Notes under the pieces: model-generated
The model's input: only the letters and a program-made list of their open reading frames with translations
What the model was told of the DNA's origin: nothing
The model's database searches: none
Translations under genes and position numbers: made by a program
Part shown: positions 43,801 through 53,575 of the stretch, one piece after another
Layout of the letters: every line of letters starts with the position of its first letter
Position numbering within the stretch: the first letter of the stretch is position 1
Assembly (NCBI GenBank): GCA_023091665.1
Contig: JALJCQ010000011.1
Coordinates: 682,001-746,000, forward strand
Source of the DNA: Pythium myriotylum
Taxonomy: Eukaryota > Oomycota > Peronosporomycetes > Pythiales > Pythiaceae
Direction: 5' to 3'
DNA length: 64,000 nucleotides

Positions 43801-44518
43801 GCAGTCTGCATCACTTACTGTAATGCTACGAGGGTGCGTGGACAGACTCTGGAACGAGTTGCCTCTCTCGATTGTTCTCGATAGCCAGCAGCCAATCGTT
43901 AGATCGCTTCATGCGAAGTTCCATAAGCAAGTCTTTTCGCTGATAGCTCAAGGTGGAAAACATGAAGAGGACAAGAAGTGGGGAAATGCCATGCTACAAT
44001 CTCCATCAGCCGACCACAAGGCAGCGTCGACGAGAATCCCTGCATCCGTGCAAGTTTACAAACGTTGGATCATGGCAGCGCTAGATCTCGATAGTTTTCT
44101 CAGACTGTTAAAGCTTCAACGACATGCGCGGACACTGCTTGACAAGCACGGTGGCCCAAGCACTTTACGCACTGATCAGGACTTTACTCCGAAGCAAGCA
44201 TTTCTTATGAGCCGAATCCTAACACTTGGATCTTCGGTCGGTATCTATGGGTCGGATCCGATGATGGATGTTCAAGATGCTATGCTGGATGGAGCGTCCA
44301 AGTACCTATCAATCCTGCGAGATATCAGCTCGAACAGCTCGGCTGACGAACCGGTTTTACCACTCGCTGAAGACCTCGTCAGTAAGGGTCTCGATGAACC
44401 ACTTCTCGGGAATGTGCTGATTGGGCTCAGTGGTGACTACACACGGAGGTTTCATCTCCAAAGTCAGCACGCACGGCTGGTGGCGAAGGTTCGACGAATT
44501 CTTGAAGAAGGATTTTGA
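40811..44518 (+). CDS. Ste20/GCK-like kinase with CRIB and RhoGAP domains
   Basis: The frame is open from before 40769, but the ATG at 40811 sits in an ideal context (GCCACCATGG) and is preferred, giving 1235 residues. The kinase occupies about 35-300: GAGAFGRVFRA, HRDIKGGNILL, ADFGVSAQL and GTPYWMSPEM, all of the Ste20/MST class. A long low-complexity linker follows. At about 660-690 IGSPFRVSHQVNVRYN ... FEGVPTDW matches the CRIB small-GTPase-binding motif, with the second histidine and glycine changed. A RhoGAP domain runs about 697-910: YIYRVS with a candidate arginine finger at 738, LIKHWLRDLPNALL and LAVVMAPNIYRW. The last 250 residues are unrecognised. Family knowledge: CRIB binds Cdc42/Rac-GTP and RhoGAP switches Rho GTPases off, so the protein could sense, terminate and relay one GTPase signal. 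Confidence 0.9.
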   Translation: MEASLPSPRLVRKASSIPPALTPVLKTLGLEEDDPEDVFEIHSKEGAGAFGRVFRASYRRDPTKLAALKVIPVALEAGQRGEDIANVRREIEFLRECDHPNVVAFFGAYYKDQALWVAMEYCGGGSVGDVSRRRRLDEQEIAVITRGALKGLAYLHSRKKIHRDIKGGNILLTSEGEVKIADFGVSAQLKDTMSRRGTFVGTPYWMSPEMIQDSDYDYKSDIWSLGITLIELADQRPPLFDEHPMRVLIQIPRNPPPSVKNPHAWSPLLIQFLQFCLRKDPRERPSATECLDHAFIQRVAHVEFIYAEGLEGRRAMQVNHGNVDGRTDANNIVASLVVTNSTNNESDALADDVTLKACAARPPRPQEKTHVDTSGTGDSGRRLSIRLIEPSESCGGDVGTPRSSESVVEEAWDAVHPAVVTSSRSSRSEDDEDTTDENDAGAEGFTFRTTPPSPPKAGPPPQPRLEMVSGDELLQLSVDDSFELPATTLISRIQAAAATLAGRPTPAPQLSQLPLPLHSAPSPTLKDRHVGRTSVPAGGPRSGEATTVANTSRDLRSFSRTNMTVRRSLSTLKPTKLSSSPTSADARDQWDNPLTQLMVPCQDRVNSLLSSISSSKSELIAQRQEFTSPMQLTIPSNSLRESVRLQPLDPNCSIASSSKFFIGSPFRVSHQVNVRYNTVDAKFEGVPTDWESVHKQFGIPLAQMRGRSNATDRVPALVQMLRRELLRRDGLDCKYIYRVSPDQSEIQRAKEAINTGTFEPVSVGDPHVFASLIKHWLRDLPNALLGTIPQSEVAVAVHKLVKGGTVEDPLATDTTKEPELALSFPEMHEYVTRVLLSKLPTAESNLLLWLLDHMNEVMAKSSSNGMTGHSLAVVMAPNIYRWASTTPYDASLISRQVATLLRVLLSWRRRSLSGVGCSSERGSSLGGTERSQNEKEFTSLSENSGVGSSLSLRSGSSGARDSSLSTILRSSTRGSKSSYFASTLHTPEASHERSRDSQSASLTVMLRGCVDRLWNELPLSIVLDSQQPIVRSLHAKFHKQVFSLIAQGGKHEEDKKWGNAMLQSPSADHKAASTRIPASVQVYKRWIMAALDLDSFLRLLKLQRHARTLLDKHGGPSTLRTDQDFTPKQAFLMSRILTLGSSVGIYGSDPMMDVQDAMLDGASKYLSILRDISSNSSADEPVLPLAEDLVSKGLDEPLLGNVLIGLSGDYTRRFHLQSQHARLVAKVRRILEEGF

Positions 44519-44714
44519 TGCGGCTAAGATTATTGGTGCGAATACGCTAAACATAAATGAATCGATTGGTTGAGTGTAAAAGACACCGCATATTTTCTGT
44601 AGCGTGCGCACGAGTAGAGGTATAGTGACTGCCACACAGCCGACGATCAGGATTGCAATTCCCACGTAAAAAGCAAAAAAGCACCCAGACGCACTTTGTG
44701 TTACGTATACCCGC
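44519..44714. other. Convergent spacer
   Basis: The 196 bases between the two stop codons are AT-rich and must hold both polyadenylation regions. A minus-strand open frame with hydrophobic residues crosses it but overlaps the kinase gene and is probably chance. Confidence 0.4.
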
Positions 44715-47700
44715 TTACTTTCGGAACGTCTTCACAACAGAGCCCATTATGCCCCCAGTCTTCTTTTGGGTGTTCGCACCAGATGTAGATGAAGCTGATG
44801 AGCTGGAGTGCCCCCAAAGTTTGGAAGTCTTGGTCTCTTTGAGCTTCTCATGAATGATCGTTACAGTCTCAACCGAGAGATGAGAGTTCTTGCCCGTTTC
44901 CCTGAAAGAGTCGATGAGTGTCACTCATTTAGATAAAACCTAAGAAGATCGATCGTACCTCTGGTGAGGATCGAGGAATTTCTCGGCCTCGCCGGAAAGG
45001 AAGAGTTCTACGAGCTGTCGCAGTGCCGAGAAGCACTCTTTGAGCTGAGGAATAGGGATCGTTCCGATGTAATCTGATAGGGCGTCAAGGTTTCGCTTGA
45101 AGTTGGAGAGACCAGCCATCGTGAGTTTCTTCACTTGTGTTCCAGAGAGAATCTGCTCAACCGATTTGCAAATATGAATGCAAGATGCGAAGTGGACGGC
45201 CTCGCGCACCACCGATGGGAGCGGAGATAACTGTGCAAAGGTGACGCGGAGGTAGTTGATGAGATCCCACATCGATGGGTCTGGCTGTAGTGAGATTTCT
45301 CCTGGAGTCCAATTGATGCAGTGGTATGAGCAGAGGAGGTCGTCGATTTTTTTTAGCTAACAAAGCGCGCTTCATCTGAGAAAGATTTCCAAAGGGTTCA
45401 AGGCATCAAACGCTCACCATCAGCTCGCAAACCATATCCTGTGCCCTCGTCATGGTTGTCTCAAACCTGAGTTGCAATCATCTCAGACACCCATAGATGA
45501 TGCGAAGTCTTCGCCTACATCAACGTACTTCTTCTTCGCGCCAGCCTTGCTCATCAGCCTGCGGCTCGAATTCGGTTTTGAAAGGGATGTTGCCCGGGTC
45601 AATGTGTTTACACTATAACCGTAAGTTCGTGCTTCCCACACTTCGGTCTGTGCCTTCACCACGGCGTCGAAACGATCACATGCATTCGCGAGATACGACG
45701 CATTTGTCCCCATTGCTACTGCCTATTCAGAAAGATTGTAAATATGGTAATACTCTTTGGTTCGTAGAAAGCACCCGCAGTTTACCGTCGATACATGCAG
45801 CTCCTTGGGCTCGTCAATGAATTGATTGAGAACGTCGTTGAGTGAAGCTAAGGCTTCGATCGTGTCATCACGAACCGCATCGCCCCAGTCGTTGATATTC
45901 AAATATTTTTCGTACTCAAACATTTGTCGCACCAGTGCGTCAACAGCCTGACAGCTATGGTACACGACCTCGAATCGTATAGCAGCGTAAATATTCACAA
46001 CACGGGTTTACACAAGACTAAACACTCACTGTAGTGAAAGGAAATATCACAAAGTCTCCTGAGAGATCCACCCCCTTCAAGAGCTTTTCTTCCTGACCTT
46101 CGAGTCCACAAGTCAACATCACCTGCAAGCAAAATCAGCACCCAGACAATAATGAGAGCTGGTTGGTCGCGATATTTACCCCTGGAATATCTTTCTGCGC
46201 AATTCGTGTGTTTTGAAAAGTGTCAGTTGTCATGAAGTTTTTGAGCTGTCTACGCACAAGTCACCCGTCTCATCAGACTTGCTCCTTTCGATCACAATGT
46301 ATGAGTTCATACTTCATGGTCTCGGCAAGCATGGAGTGTCGGTAGTGAGCACCTAGACGGCGAAATGTGTCGAAAATCGAATTGGTGTTGTACTCGTGAA
46401 TCTCATCTCCCAGTGCCCTCGCGCACATGATTGCCCTCTGCTTGATTTCGAGGATTGTGTAAGGGTTCTCAATTCGTAGAATCGAGGATGTGATGATTCC
46501 GCATAGTGACTGCACGACAAGATGGAAAATTCCGTTTATCTCCTTTTTAGATAGCAGAGCTTCATTCGAGTACTTCCACAAGAGCTGCTCAAGGCAAAAC
46601 GACCCTGTGAGTTTTTTGAACAACTCCTCGTGCTGACGGACAAAACGATCTGGAGTGATCATCGCTACATCGCCTGTCAAGAATGACGGCAACTGTAGTT
46701 GAGGCTACCATACACAGTGCATGATCAGATATTGACTGCCAATACCCGCAATCATTACAACTTTCTCACAAGTCGATTGGCGTTATAGAACGCTGCAAGC
46801 TCCGGTACTTGATTCATGTCACGAAACACGTGAAGAACACGCAGCATCGGAGAGAGGATCTCAAGTGTCTTCTTCATATAGCCGCTGTGGATATTGTTCT
46901 TCTCTCGGAGGAGGTCCGCGTCTGAATTGAGCACTTTTAATGATGGTAATTTGACGATATCGTCCTGGTTCGAAGAGGTTGTAGACGCGCTCCCGAAGGA
47001 ACTCGTCTTTGAGTCAAGTGCTTGTAAACCACTTGTCGCATTCGCTCGAGGTGTGATTGTACCTGCTCGAGAGCTGTTTGCAGCTCCCGTTGTAGTGGAA
47101 AGTGATGCACCGGCGCGCGGGGTTGGCGATGCAGTTGGAAGACCACACTTTTCAAGAATGTCCTGCTCGTAGTACTGCTCATCGACTTGGTTTTCGAATC
47201 TCGTCACAGCGAATTCTCCGATTGACTGTGGAAACGACCAAGAATGAGATAAGATGTAAAGTAGTCAATGAAAGGCTCCACACGATTGTACCATGGACTC
47301 TGCCCGAACGTCCTCGAGCCAGGATGAGACTTTGCGTTTGGCCTCATCTTTGATTGTTTCCATGGCTGTGTGCATCCAGTCGTTCATACGCTGGGGAAAG
47401 AGTTGTCCCTGCGGAAGAGGGTGAATCGACAGTGCACGAAAAGGTCAGGGGCCTAAAAAACACGTACGCGGAATCCGGCGATTTCGTCTCGAAGTTCCTC
47501 GAGGACCTTGAGAGCATGGAAGAGCTTGCCCTGTTGAATATATCCGTCGATGGTTGTTGCAAGTCCCACCTACCACACCCTTAGTGTAATCAGTGAAACG
47601 AACCACTGCCATCGCGATACATAGGAGATGCGTACGATTCGTTGACACTGCTGGAGCTTCTCAATCGAGTCATCGATGTCGTGCCTCACGCGGTAACATG

Positions 47701-48159
47701 CGTCCAGGGCGTCGTAACCTGACAAGACTCCTGACGTCGCGCTCGCAAGCTCGTGCTGAAACTGCTCTATGTCTCGCTGCGGTCAAATCAGTATCCGTTG
47801 AGATCACAGAACCTGGTCGAGGTGCGCACCTGTAGCTTCGCGACGTCGACTTTCATGCGCACGATCTCCTCGATCGAGTCGACGAACTCCTGGTAGTTGG
47901 CGCTGCAAACATCTCGGATCTCGTTTTCCTTGGCGATGGCATAGGCCTGGAGACTCGCTGGCGAGCGCGAGCAAGCGACGCGTGAGCTGCTGAGGATGGA
48001 GAAAGACAAAAGAGCAGCCCCACCAGAGAACTTGCTCCCCCACTGGCGTTCGATGGCGAGCTGGATGCCGGACGCGAGGCGCGCGTGAGACTGCGCGATG
48101 TTCTCCACGAGCACTTCCCACTCGGTCTTGCTCTGCCACGCACGCGGAGGCGACGCCAT
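44715..48159 (-). CDS. SEC15: Exocyst complex subunit SEC15/EXOC6 (14 exons)
   Basis: Exons closing in one frame: 48159-48024, 47957-47830, 47776-47636, 47569-47468, 47408-47292, 47225-46770, 46692-46313, 46249-46180, 46122-46030, 45968-45795, 45722-45529, 45466-45418, 45356-44959 and 44901-44715, giving 874 residues. A 66-base in-frame GT-AG segment in exon 11 may also be spliced. Recognisable SEC15 blocks, compared from memory with human and plant proteins: NEIRDVCSANYQEFVDSIEE, KVSSWLEDVRAESMSIGEFA, LAAFYNANRL, KQLKNFMTTDTF, FPFTTVVYHSCQAVDALV, KKIDDLLCSYHCINWT, and SMWDLINYLRVTFAQL. The internal 50-residue insert in exon 6 (serine/threonine/alanine-rich) is extra. Family role: SEC15 binds the Rab Sec4/Rab11 on vesicles and tethers them to the plasma membrane. 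Confidence 0.93.
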
Positions 48160-48335
48160 GACCCGACGACCCAGGAAAGCTTTACGTCTCTTCAAGATCG
48201 CGGCGACGTGGTATGTACTGAGATAACCCTTGGAGTCGAACTAGCCTATTTCCGAATAAACTAATTGGAAGATGGGTTCAAGATCAGGCTGCTGCGTGTT
48301 CTTGCGCACTTCCAGTCGGGAACACTTTGAAGTGA

Positions 48336-48461
48336 GAGAACCGTTCCGCCGCGCGTTGAAGAGAACCGTTCCGCCACACTTTTCTCCATGGCCTCGCCGC
48401 AGCTGCAGCCTCGAGCGCTCTTCCCCTTGGCGAGAACAGTTCCAGCTGTGGAACGGTTCTC
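48336..48461. repeat. Clustered GAGAACCGTTCC elements, direct and inverted
   Basis: GAGAACCGTTCC occurs at 48336-48347 and 48361-48372, GAGAACAGTTCC at 48432-48443, and the inverted GGAACGGTTCTC at 48450-48461. All lie between the divergent SEC15 and first PX-like starts. One more exact copy is at 2565-2576. The palindrome-like arrangement suggests a dimeric regulator; no factor is known to me. Confidence 0.45.
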
Positions 48462-48705
48462 TGCCCGTCACTTGGACGTGCAGCCATCGAACTGTGTCCC
48501 TCCAACTGTCGGCTCCGCGAAGTTGCTCTGGACACAGAAGCCATCTTCCTTTTCCGCCAATCACTCGCCGTCAGGACACTTCCGACGCCGTTGAGCTGCT
48601 CGAGAGCTCTCGGTCGCGGACGGGAGAAGCGTCACGCGGCGGGAGACCGTCGCGGACTGTCGCACGCTGCGCAGCCTCATCCCAGGCGCCACTCTTGAAG
48701 TTGCC

Positions 48706-49341
48706 ATGGGCGTGGAGATGGTCTCGCGCGCGTCTTTGAGCTTGAAGCACGACGGCGAGCACGAGGTCCCCGTGCAGCAGATGCCGCGACTGAATCCGTC
48801 CTACATGTGGCCGCGACGCAACGCCAAAGTCGCCGAGGCGCTCTATGCGCTCGCGCAGGTCGACTATATTGCGTTCGACCACACCAAGAAAGTCCACGGC
48901 GTCCAGGTCATCGTGCTCAGCGTCTACCTCAAGCGCCAGCCGACACGCATCCCGACGAACCGCACCCGCCGCGCCAGTGCCGACCGCGCATCTGTCGCGC
49001 CCGACTACCAGCTCGAGAAGACCTTCCGCGACCTCCAGGCGCTACGGCACCACTCGGGCCTCTTCGCCCAGCGTGCTCGAAGAGCGACCTGCGAGTACTG
49101 TACAGCCTTCCACGAGCTCACCCACGCCAAATTTTCACACGCCAAGCTCTCGGGACTCTTCTGGCCCAGCTCTTCGACGCGCAAGAAGATCGTGGAAGGC
49201 TTCGTCAACGCCATGGTCGACTTGTGCGTGGACGGTCTTTGGAGCCTCCAGCGTAGCCACTACTGCCAGGGCTTCGAGAACATCCCCGTGCGCGTGCAGA
49301 GGTTCCTGCGCCGCGTGCACACCATCGACCGGCTCTACTAG
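48706..49341 (+). CDS. PX-like CxxC protein 1
   Basis: A 211-residue intronless frame from an ATG at 48706. A PX-like core is visible: beta strands VDYIAFDHTKKVHGVQVIVL and SVYLKRQPTRIPT, then YQLEKTFRDLQALRHH in place of the usual RRYxDFxxL. CEYCTAFHEL supplies the CxxC pair (about 122-125) where a PX domain has a proline-rich loop. A C-terminal helix region (IVEGFVNAMVDLCVDGLW) and a tail PVRVQRFLRRVHT follow, both seen in its neighbours. The family is not one I can name; PX domains as a class bind phosphoinositides. First member of the cluster reaching the window end, divergent from SEC15. Confidence 0.7.
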   Translation: MGVEMVSRASLSLKHDGEHEVPVQQMPRLNPSYMWPRRNAKVAEALYALAQVDYIAFDHTKKVHGVQVIVLSVYLKRQPTRIPTNRTRRASADRASVAPDYQLEKTFRDLQALRHHSGLFAQRARRATCEYCTAFHELTHAKFSHAKLSGLFWPSSSTRKKIVEGFVNAMVDLCVDGLWSLQRSHYCQGFENIPVRVQRFLRRVHTIDRLY

Positions 49342-50124
49342 CGACCCCCTTAGACCTTCATCCATCATGCCCCGTGTCTCGTGAGTAGACTAGACCGCCT
49401 AACCAGTTGCCATTGGATCTGTTTCTGTTCCCCCAGTGTTTGCTTCTTGTCGCAGAGCTCGGGTGTTGGACTTCAACGTTGGCGCGACGACGACGCGTCA
49501 ACACGACCATCATCACGAGAGAACTCGTCTCCGATCATCAAAGTACCGAGCATGTTTGCTTGATGGAGTATTCGTGATGACGCCCACGGCTGATGGCCTC
49601 AACGACGACCACCAACATCCTCAAATGGGTGCCGCGCCTCGAGGCGCCTTCTCTTCTCATTTCGCCCCGCCGCCTGGGAGTGCACACTGGCGACACTGAT
49701 GAGTTGGGATGCACCCACCCCATCCAGCGAGGGTTACGTTTCTGTGGCTGCCTTTTTCTCCAGTTCCTCGCGTGCGAGATGCGCCAGCTGCCGTCATCAT
49801 CAACCAAAGTTCCAGCCATCAAACATTTGACCGTGCACACACACACACACACACACGCGCGACTCAGTCTTGTGCTTCAGGCACGCATCCGCCATCTGAT
49901 TCTATGGCTCACGTCTGTACATATTTTTTCACTTTTTGAAGTGTTTATTCCACGGCCATTTGGCACAGAACACGCGGCGAACCAATGCCCCTGTTTGCGC
50001 TGGCTCCGGCGGTTTCGACACAGGCGACTCGAACCTTCGGGAAGTAATCCGTTGAAGCCTCGTCACTCCCCAACTTTCCGTGTCGCCCACACCTGGATCC
50101 GCTCAACAGCCCCTCCCAGTCCAC
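49342..50124. other. Spacer with an AC microsatellite
   Basis: No gene seen. A CA dinucleotide run of about ten units lies at 49836-49856. Near 49925-49940 an AT-rich TTCACTTTTTG could be an initiator-like site for the next gene. Confidence 0.4.
49836..49856 (+). repeat. (CA)n microsatellite
   Basis: About ten and a half CA units in a row, followed by CGCGCG. A simple repeat likely to vary in length between strains. Confidence 0.9.
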
Positions 50125-50805
50125 ATGCCACGTCCGACCAGCACCGTTGTGGACGCACCGCTGGCCTCCCAGCGCCACTCGTGCCCGCCCGTCGTCAGGT
50201 CCAGCGCGCTCCACTTCCTCCACAAGATCTCCCACGTGCAACTCGCCGACTTCAAGAAGATCGATGGCGTCCGATATTACGTGCTCAACGTCTACGAAAA
50301 GCCGTCGCGACGACGCCTCACAGGCCCGTCGAGCCAGATGCGGCGCCTCACCGAGTTCCAGTCCACGACGACGCCCGCGGGCGTCGTGCCGGCGTCGCGC
50401 AAGCCGACGTTCCGCGCTGTGAAGCGATTCCGTGACTTCGAGGAGCTTCGCAAACAGCTCCAGCGCAGCTTCTCTGGGGCCAAGACGCTCGGCGAATGCT
50501 CGTGCTGCGATGCCTTCACGACGTTTCTGTCCTGCCGGTCGATGCAGCCGGGCCTTCTGACGAAGCTGACCAAGAACGAAGCTGATCGGAAGCTGCTGCT
50601 CGAAACGTTCATTAACCAGGTCATTCGTCTCGCCGTTCTTCAAAGTGGAGGCAGCAGCCATCACCAACATCAATCGACCTGCACTGTTAAGGACCTGGTG
50701 CCGACGGTGCTCGAGCAGTTCATCCGGGCTTCGCATGAGCAAAAGACACAGAGGCTGGCTGACGTCAGCGACATGCCAACAGCCCGATCTAGTCTCGCCG
50801 CGTAG
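50125..50805 (+). CDS. PX-like CxxC protein 2
   Basis: 226 residues from the first ATG (50125). Strands ISHVQLADFKKIDGVRYYVL and NVYEKPSRRRL, then AVKRFRDFEELRKQLQRSF, a clear PX signature with the phosphoinositide-type basic residue before F. GECSCCDAFTTFLSCRSMQP gives CxxC and the following helix; ETFINQVIRLAVLQSGG forms the late helix and VPTVLEQFI the tail. A proline/threonine insert (TTPAGVVP) sits between strands and RF. Closest by eye to PX-like protein 3. Same strand as its neighbours; 780 bases from PX-like 1. Confidence 0.75.
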   Translation: MPRPTSTVVDAPLASQRHSCPPVVRSSALHFLHKISHVQLADFKKIDGVRYYVLNVYEKPSRRRLTGPSSQMRRLTEFQSTTTPAGVVPASRKPTFRAVKRFRDFEELRKQLQRSFSGAKTLGECSCCDAFTTFLSCRSMQPGLLTKLTKNEADRKLLLETFINQVIRLAVLQSGGSSHHQHQSTCTVKDLVPTVLEQFIRASHEQKTQRLADVSDMPTARSSLAA

Positions 50806-51022
50806 ACTAGGTCTCACGGAGGTGCATTTTCAAAACGTAATTCCGCAATTTGATTAGATTTCTTGATATCTCCACCCACGATTGTCCTCGGCTGCACTGT
50901 ACACCATTGAAGCCTTGAGTGAGGTATGTTTGGCTTTGATACGAGAGAGAGCTATTTTTGGATTGGATGGATATGGGCCAGAGCCACCGTGCCTCTCAAG
51001 CCTCGACCTCGAAGCCCTCGAC

Positions 51023-51643
51023 ATGAGCAGGCTTGCACCACTGCGAGTTGATCCGACGTCTTCATGCTACCAGCTCGTCGCGGCATCGTCCGAGCGCATG
51101 GCTGTACGCCCTCCAGGTCACTGGTTGCGCGAGATCGACCATGTCGGCATCAACCGCTTCGTAGAACGAGGAGGCGTCACCTACTACGTCATGGAAGTGT
51201 TTTTGAAGAACCAGAGAACAAAGTCGACACGGTCGTCTCTGGCCGCAGTGGGGTTGACCGCCACGCACGAGGGCAGTGATGAAGCAGAGGAGGTTCTCAT
51301 TGATGTTGACCTAAACGCGGCTCCGGCCTTCCAGATCGAGCGGCGCTTTAGTGAATTCGAGGCTCTGCGCAACAAGCTGTCCGTCTGGTTCGAGAGTCTC
51401 CACTCCGGAAGCTGCAGGTACTGCGACGCATTCACTTCATTCCTGTCCTGCAGCTCAAAGCAGCCAGGAATCTACACCAAGCTCACCACAGGACCCGCTC
51501 AGCGGAGATCAATTCTCAGTGAATTCGTCAACACTATAATCCGACTCGCTCTCAGCTCCCCCAGCGACGATGTGCTGTCAACGCCTTGTGACGGATGGAC
51601 AATCATCCCTCAGGTAGTGGAGAGCTTCCTCAGAAGTCAGTGA
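51023..51643 (+). CDS. PX-like CxxC protein 3
   Basis: 206 residues from ATG 51023; the frame is open further upstream but without an ATG. It carries REIDHVGINRFVERGGVTYY, VMEVFLKNQRTKS, FQIERRFSEFEALRNKLSVW (a textbook PX RRFSEF), and SGSCRYCDAFTSFLSCSSKQ with CxxC. The late helix is ILSEFVNTIIRLALSS and the tail IIPQVVESFLRS. It is the best PX match in the cluster. It lies 217 bases after PX-like 2, so the two may be a recent tandem duplication. Confidence 0.78.
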   Translation: MSRLAPLRVDPTSSCYQLVAASSERMAVRPPGHWLREIDHVGINRFVERGGVTYYVMEVFLKNQRTKSTRSSLAAVGLTATHEGSDEAEEVLIDVDLNAAPAFQIERRFSEFEALRNKLSVWFESLHSGSCRYCDAFTSFLSCSSKQPGIYTKLTTGPAQRRSILSEFVNTIIRLALSSPSDDVLSTPCDGWTIIPQVVESFLRSQ

Positions 51644-52821
51644 CCTATCCAGTTTGAATCCAGAAGTTTCACATGCTTGTCTGACGTGGCGAGAGTGACC
51701 GCAATCTGTCAAATCTCTCACATGGTTGGGAGGGTTCACTTCAACTTGGACGGTTGCAGAACCCAAGATTCACGCAGAATCTGAAAATAAGTACCCTCTG
51801 ATAAATGGTTCAAAACGGTATTAAAATTCTGTTCATCTGACATCCAGGACCTCGTGAACTGTGGAAAAGAATACGTTACATGGAGACGTCGCTGAGGGGC
51901 ATCTTGTGAATATTTGGATGTCGGAGCAGATCTCCGATGGCTTTGAAAGGTGTGCGAGAGCGAAATTTTCAAATCTCTCCCCCTGGATTCACAAGCGCGG
52001 ATGTTGCGGCTGTCAGTGCAGTGTGTCACGTCGTGATACGGAGTTCGGTCACCCGAGTGTCAGTGGTCGTCGGTTGGAGGAGAATCTGCCGTGGCTGGAC
52101 TGCATAGATGTTGTAGAGGCTTTCGGCATACTAGTGGTGATCTTAACACAGTCGATTAGCACGCATGGCGATCCGTGGGTGTCCGCCAAGTTTGCTGACG
52201 GAATCGATACTCCCACCCAACACTACGAGAACGTTAAGCCTTGATAGTCACTCAGCTGTCCCAATCCCGACCGAGTTTTCTCGCTCGAAAGGTAGACAGT
52301 GCAATTGGCTCAGTACTCGAGGAACATTCGTTGGAAGAAGTCCCTTCGAGCTGAGGGATGCAGATCAGCGCGCGGGGCTCGCTCGTCAACATGGAGACAA
52401 CCGCGGAAGAGTGACGCTGTCTCCTCATCAAGCCAATCGGATGCCGTGGTCGCTTTGCAGTGGTTCCTTGAACTTCGCTGAGCCAAGTCTCCCCTGCGAC
52501 AGTGTGCTTTCGACGTAGAAGTTCCCGAAATGTGAAACTGCGGTCGGCGATGCGTGTTCGAGAACCTGGTGGGACGGTTCGCTTAGGTACGAGTACAACT
52601 GCAAGGAGATGGTGCGGGGCGCGCGGCACCGCACTTCGGAAGGGTTGCGCATCCTCCTTCTTCGGCGGCACCGCAATCGGCAATGGCGTCACACTCGGAG
52701 ATCGCCCACGCTACGGTACCACGGCCAGTCGCCGGCGTTTCTCGTCTGCGAAGATTCTTTCGGAAGAGGGAGGCGAGCAAGGCGTCTGAAGCCCGAACAA
52801 TCACGGCACTGCAGCGACGTT
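51644..52821. other. Spacer without a recognisable gene
   Basis: Almost 1.2 kb. Open frames occur on both strands (for instance 51861-52244 plus) but none resembles a family or the neighbours, and codon use looks random. The PX-like 4 frame stays open upstream to 52609 without PX sequence. No repeat was noticed. Confidence 0.35.
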
Positions 52822-53448
52822 ATGGAACCGGCGAGCAGCACACGAAGCGATCTGCTGCCAGACCTCGCGCCGACGGCTCTGCTGCCAGCACACTACACGG
52901 AGCGCGCGCAGCTCGTGACGTGGCTCAAGCGGATCGACCAATTGCACGTCCGCGAAACTGTGCGGCGCGAAGGTTCCAAGTTCTATGTGGTCGAGGTGTA
53001 CATGAAGCTGTCTCAAAGTCGCATTCCGAGCCATCGTGGACAGGGCCGCCATCCACCCCATGGTCGGAACCAGGCTCCAGAGATCATCGTTGAACGGCGG
53101 TTCTCTGAGTTCAGCCAGCTCTTGACAGAGTTCTACTATCTTGCGCACGACGGGCACGGGTTTATCCCCTGTCGGTTCTGCATGGGCTTTGTGGACTACG
53201 TTCTTGTGGGCAAGGCGACGCCTAGTCTGGTGCACAAGTGGTTCAGCAGTGAGTCCTCGCGCTGTGAACTCCTCACCCAATTCATGAACGAAATGCTAGA
53301 GCTCTCCCGTCAGGTGAAAACCTACGGGGGCGAGTGCAATTGCCCGGGGAAGAAGTACGGTCCAGACCTTATGAAAAGCTTTCTCACATCGAGAGGATTC
53401 CGCGGAGTGGCTTCAGCTCGATCCGAAGAAGGTCAAGTAAGAGTTTGA
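52822..53448 (+). CDS. PX-like CxxC protein 4
   Basis: 208 residues from ATG 52822 (MEPASSTRSDLLPD); an upstream ATG at 52609 is in frame but adds 71 residues of arginine-rich unlikely sequence. ALLPAHYTERAQLVTWLKRI is shared with PX-like 5. Then KFYVVEVYMKLSQSRIPS, IIVERRFSEFSQLLTEFYYL and HGFIPCRFCMGFVDYVLVGK with CxxC. The helix ELLTQFMNEMLELSRQV and a cysteine-bearing tail (GGECNCPGKKYGPDLMKSFL) follow. The stop is 128 bases from the convergent stop of its closest relative. Confidence 0.77.
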   Translation: MEPASSTRSDLLPDLAPTALLPAHYTERAQLVTWLKRIDQLHVRETVRREGSKFYVVEVYMKLSQSRIPSHRGQGRHPPHGRNQAPEIIVERRFSEFSQLLTEFYYLAHDGHGFIPCRFCMGFVDYVLVGKATPSLVHKWFSSESSRCELLTQFMNEMLELSRQVKTYGGECNCPGKKYGPDLMKSFLTSRGFRGVASARSEEGQVRV

Positions 53449-53575
53449 GTACGGTCAGAACGCTTTTGAGAGTAAAATTTAACGTAACACCACTACGTCT
53501 CTGTCCACACAATTTCAAATGGCGTTCAACCCGCCTAGCTTATAAATACCCCACCGATGGATTTGGTGCAGGGGT

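Noticed and set aside
44357..44665. Minus-strand hydrophobic open frame of about 100 codons
   Set aside because: It overlaps the coding end of the kinase-RhoGAP gene and the short 3' spacer, has no signal or family, and hydrophobic frames are common opposite charged coding DNA.
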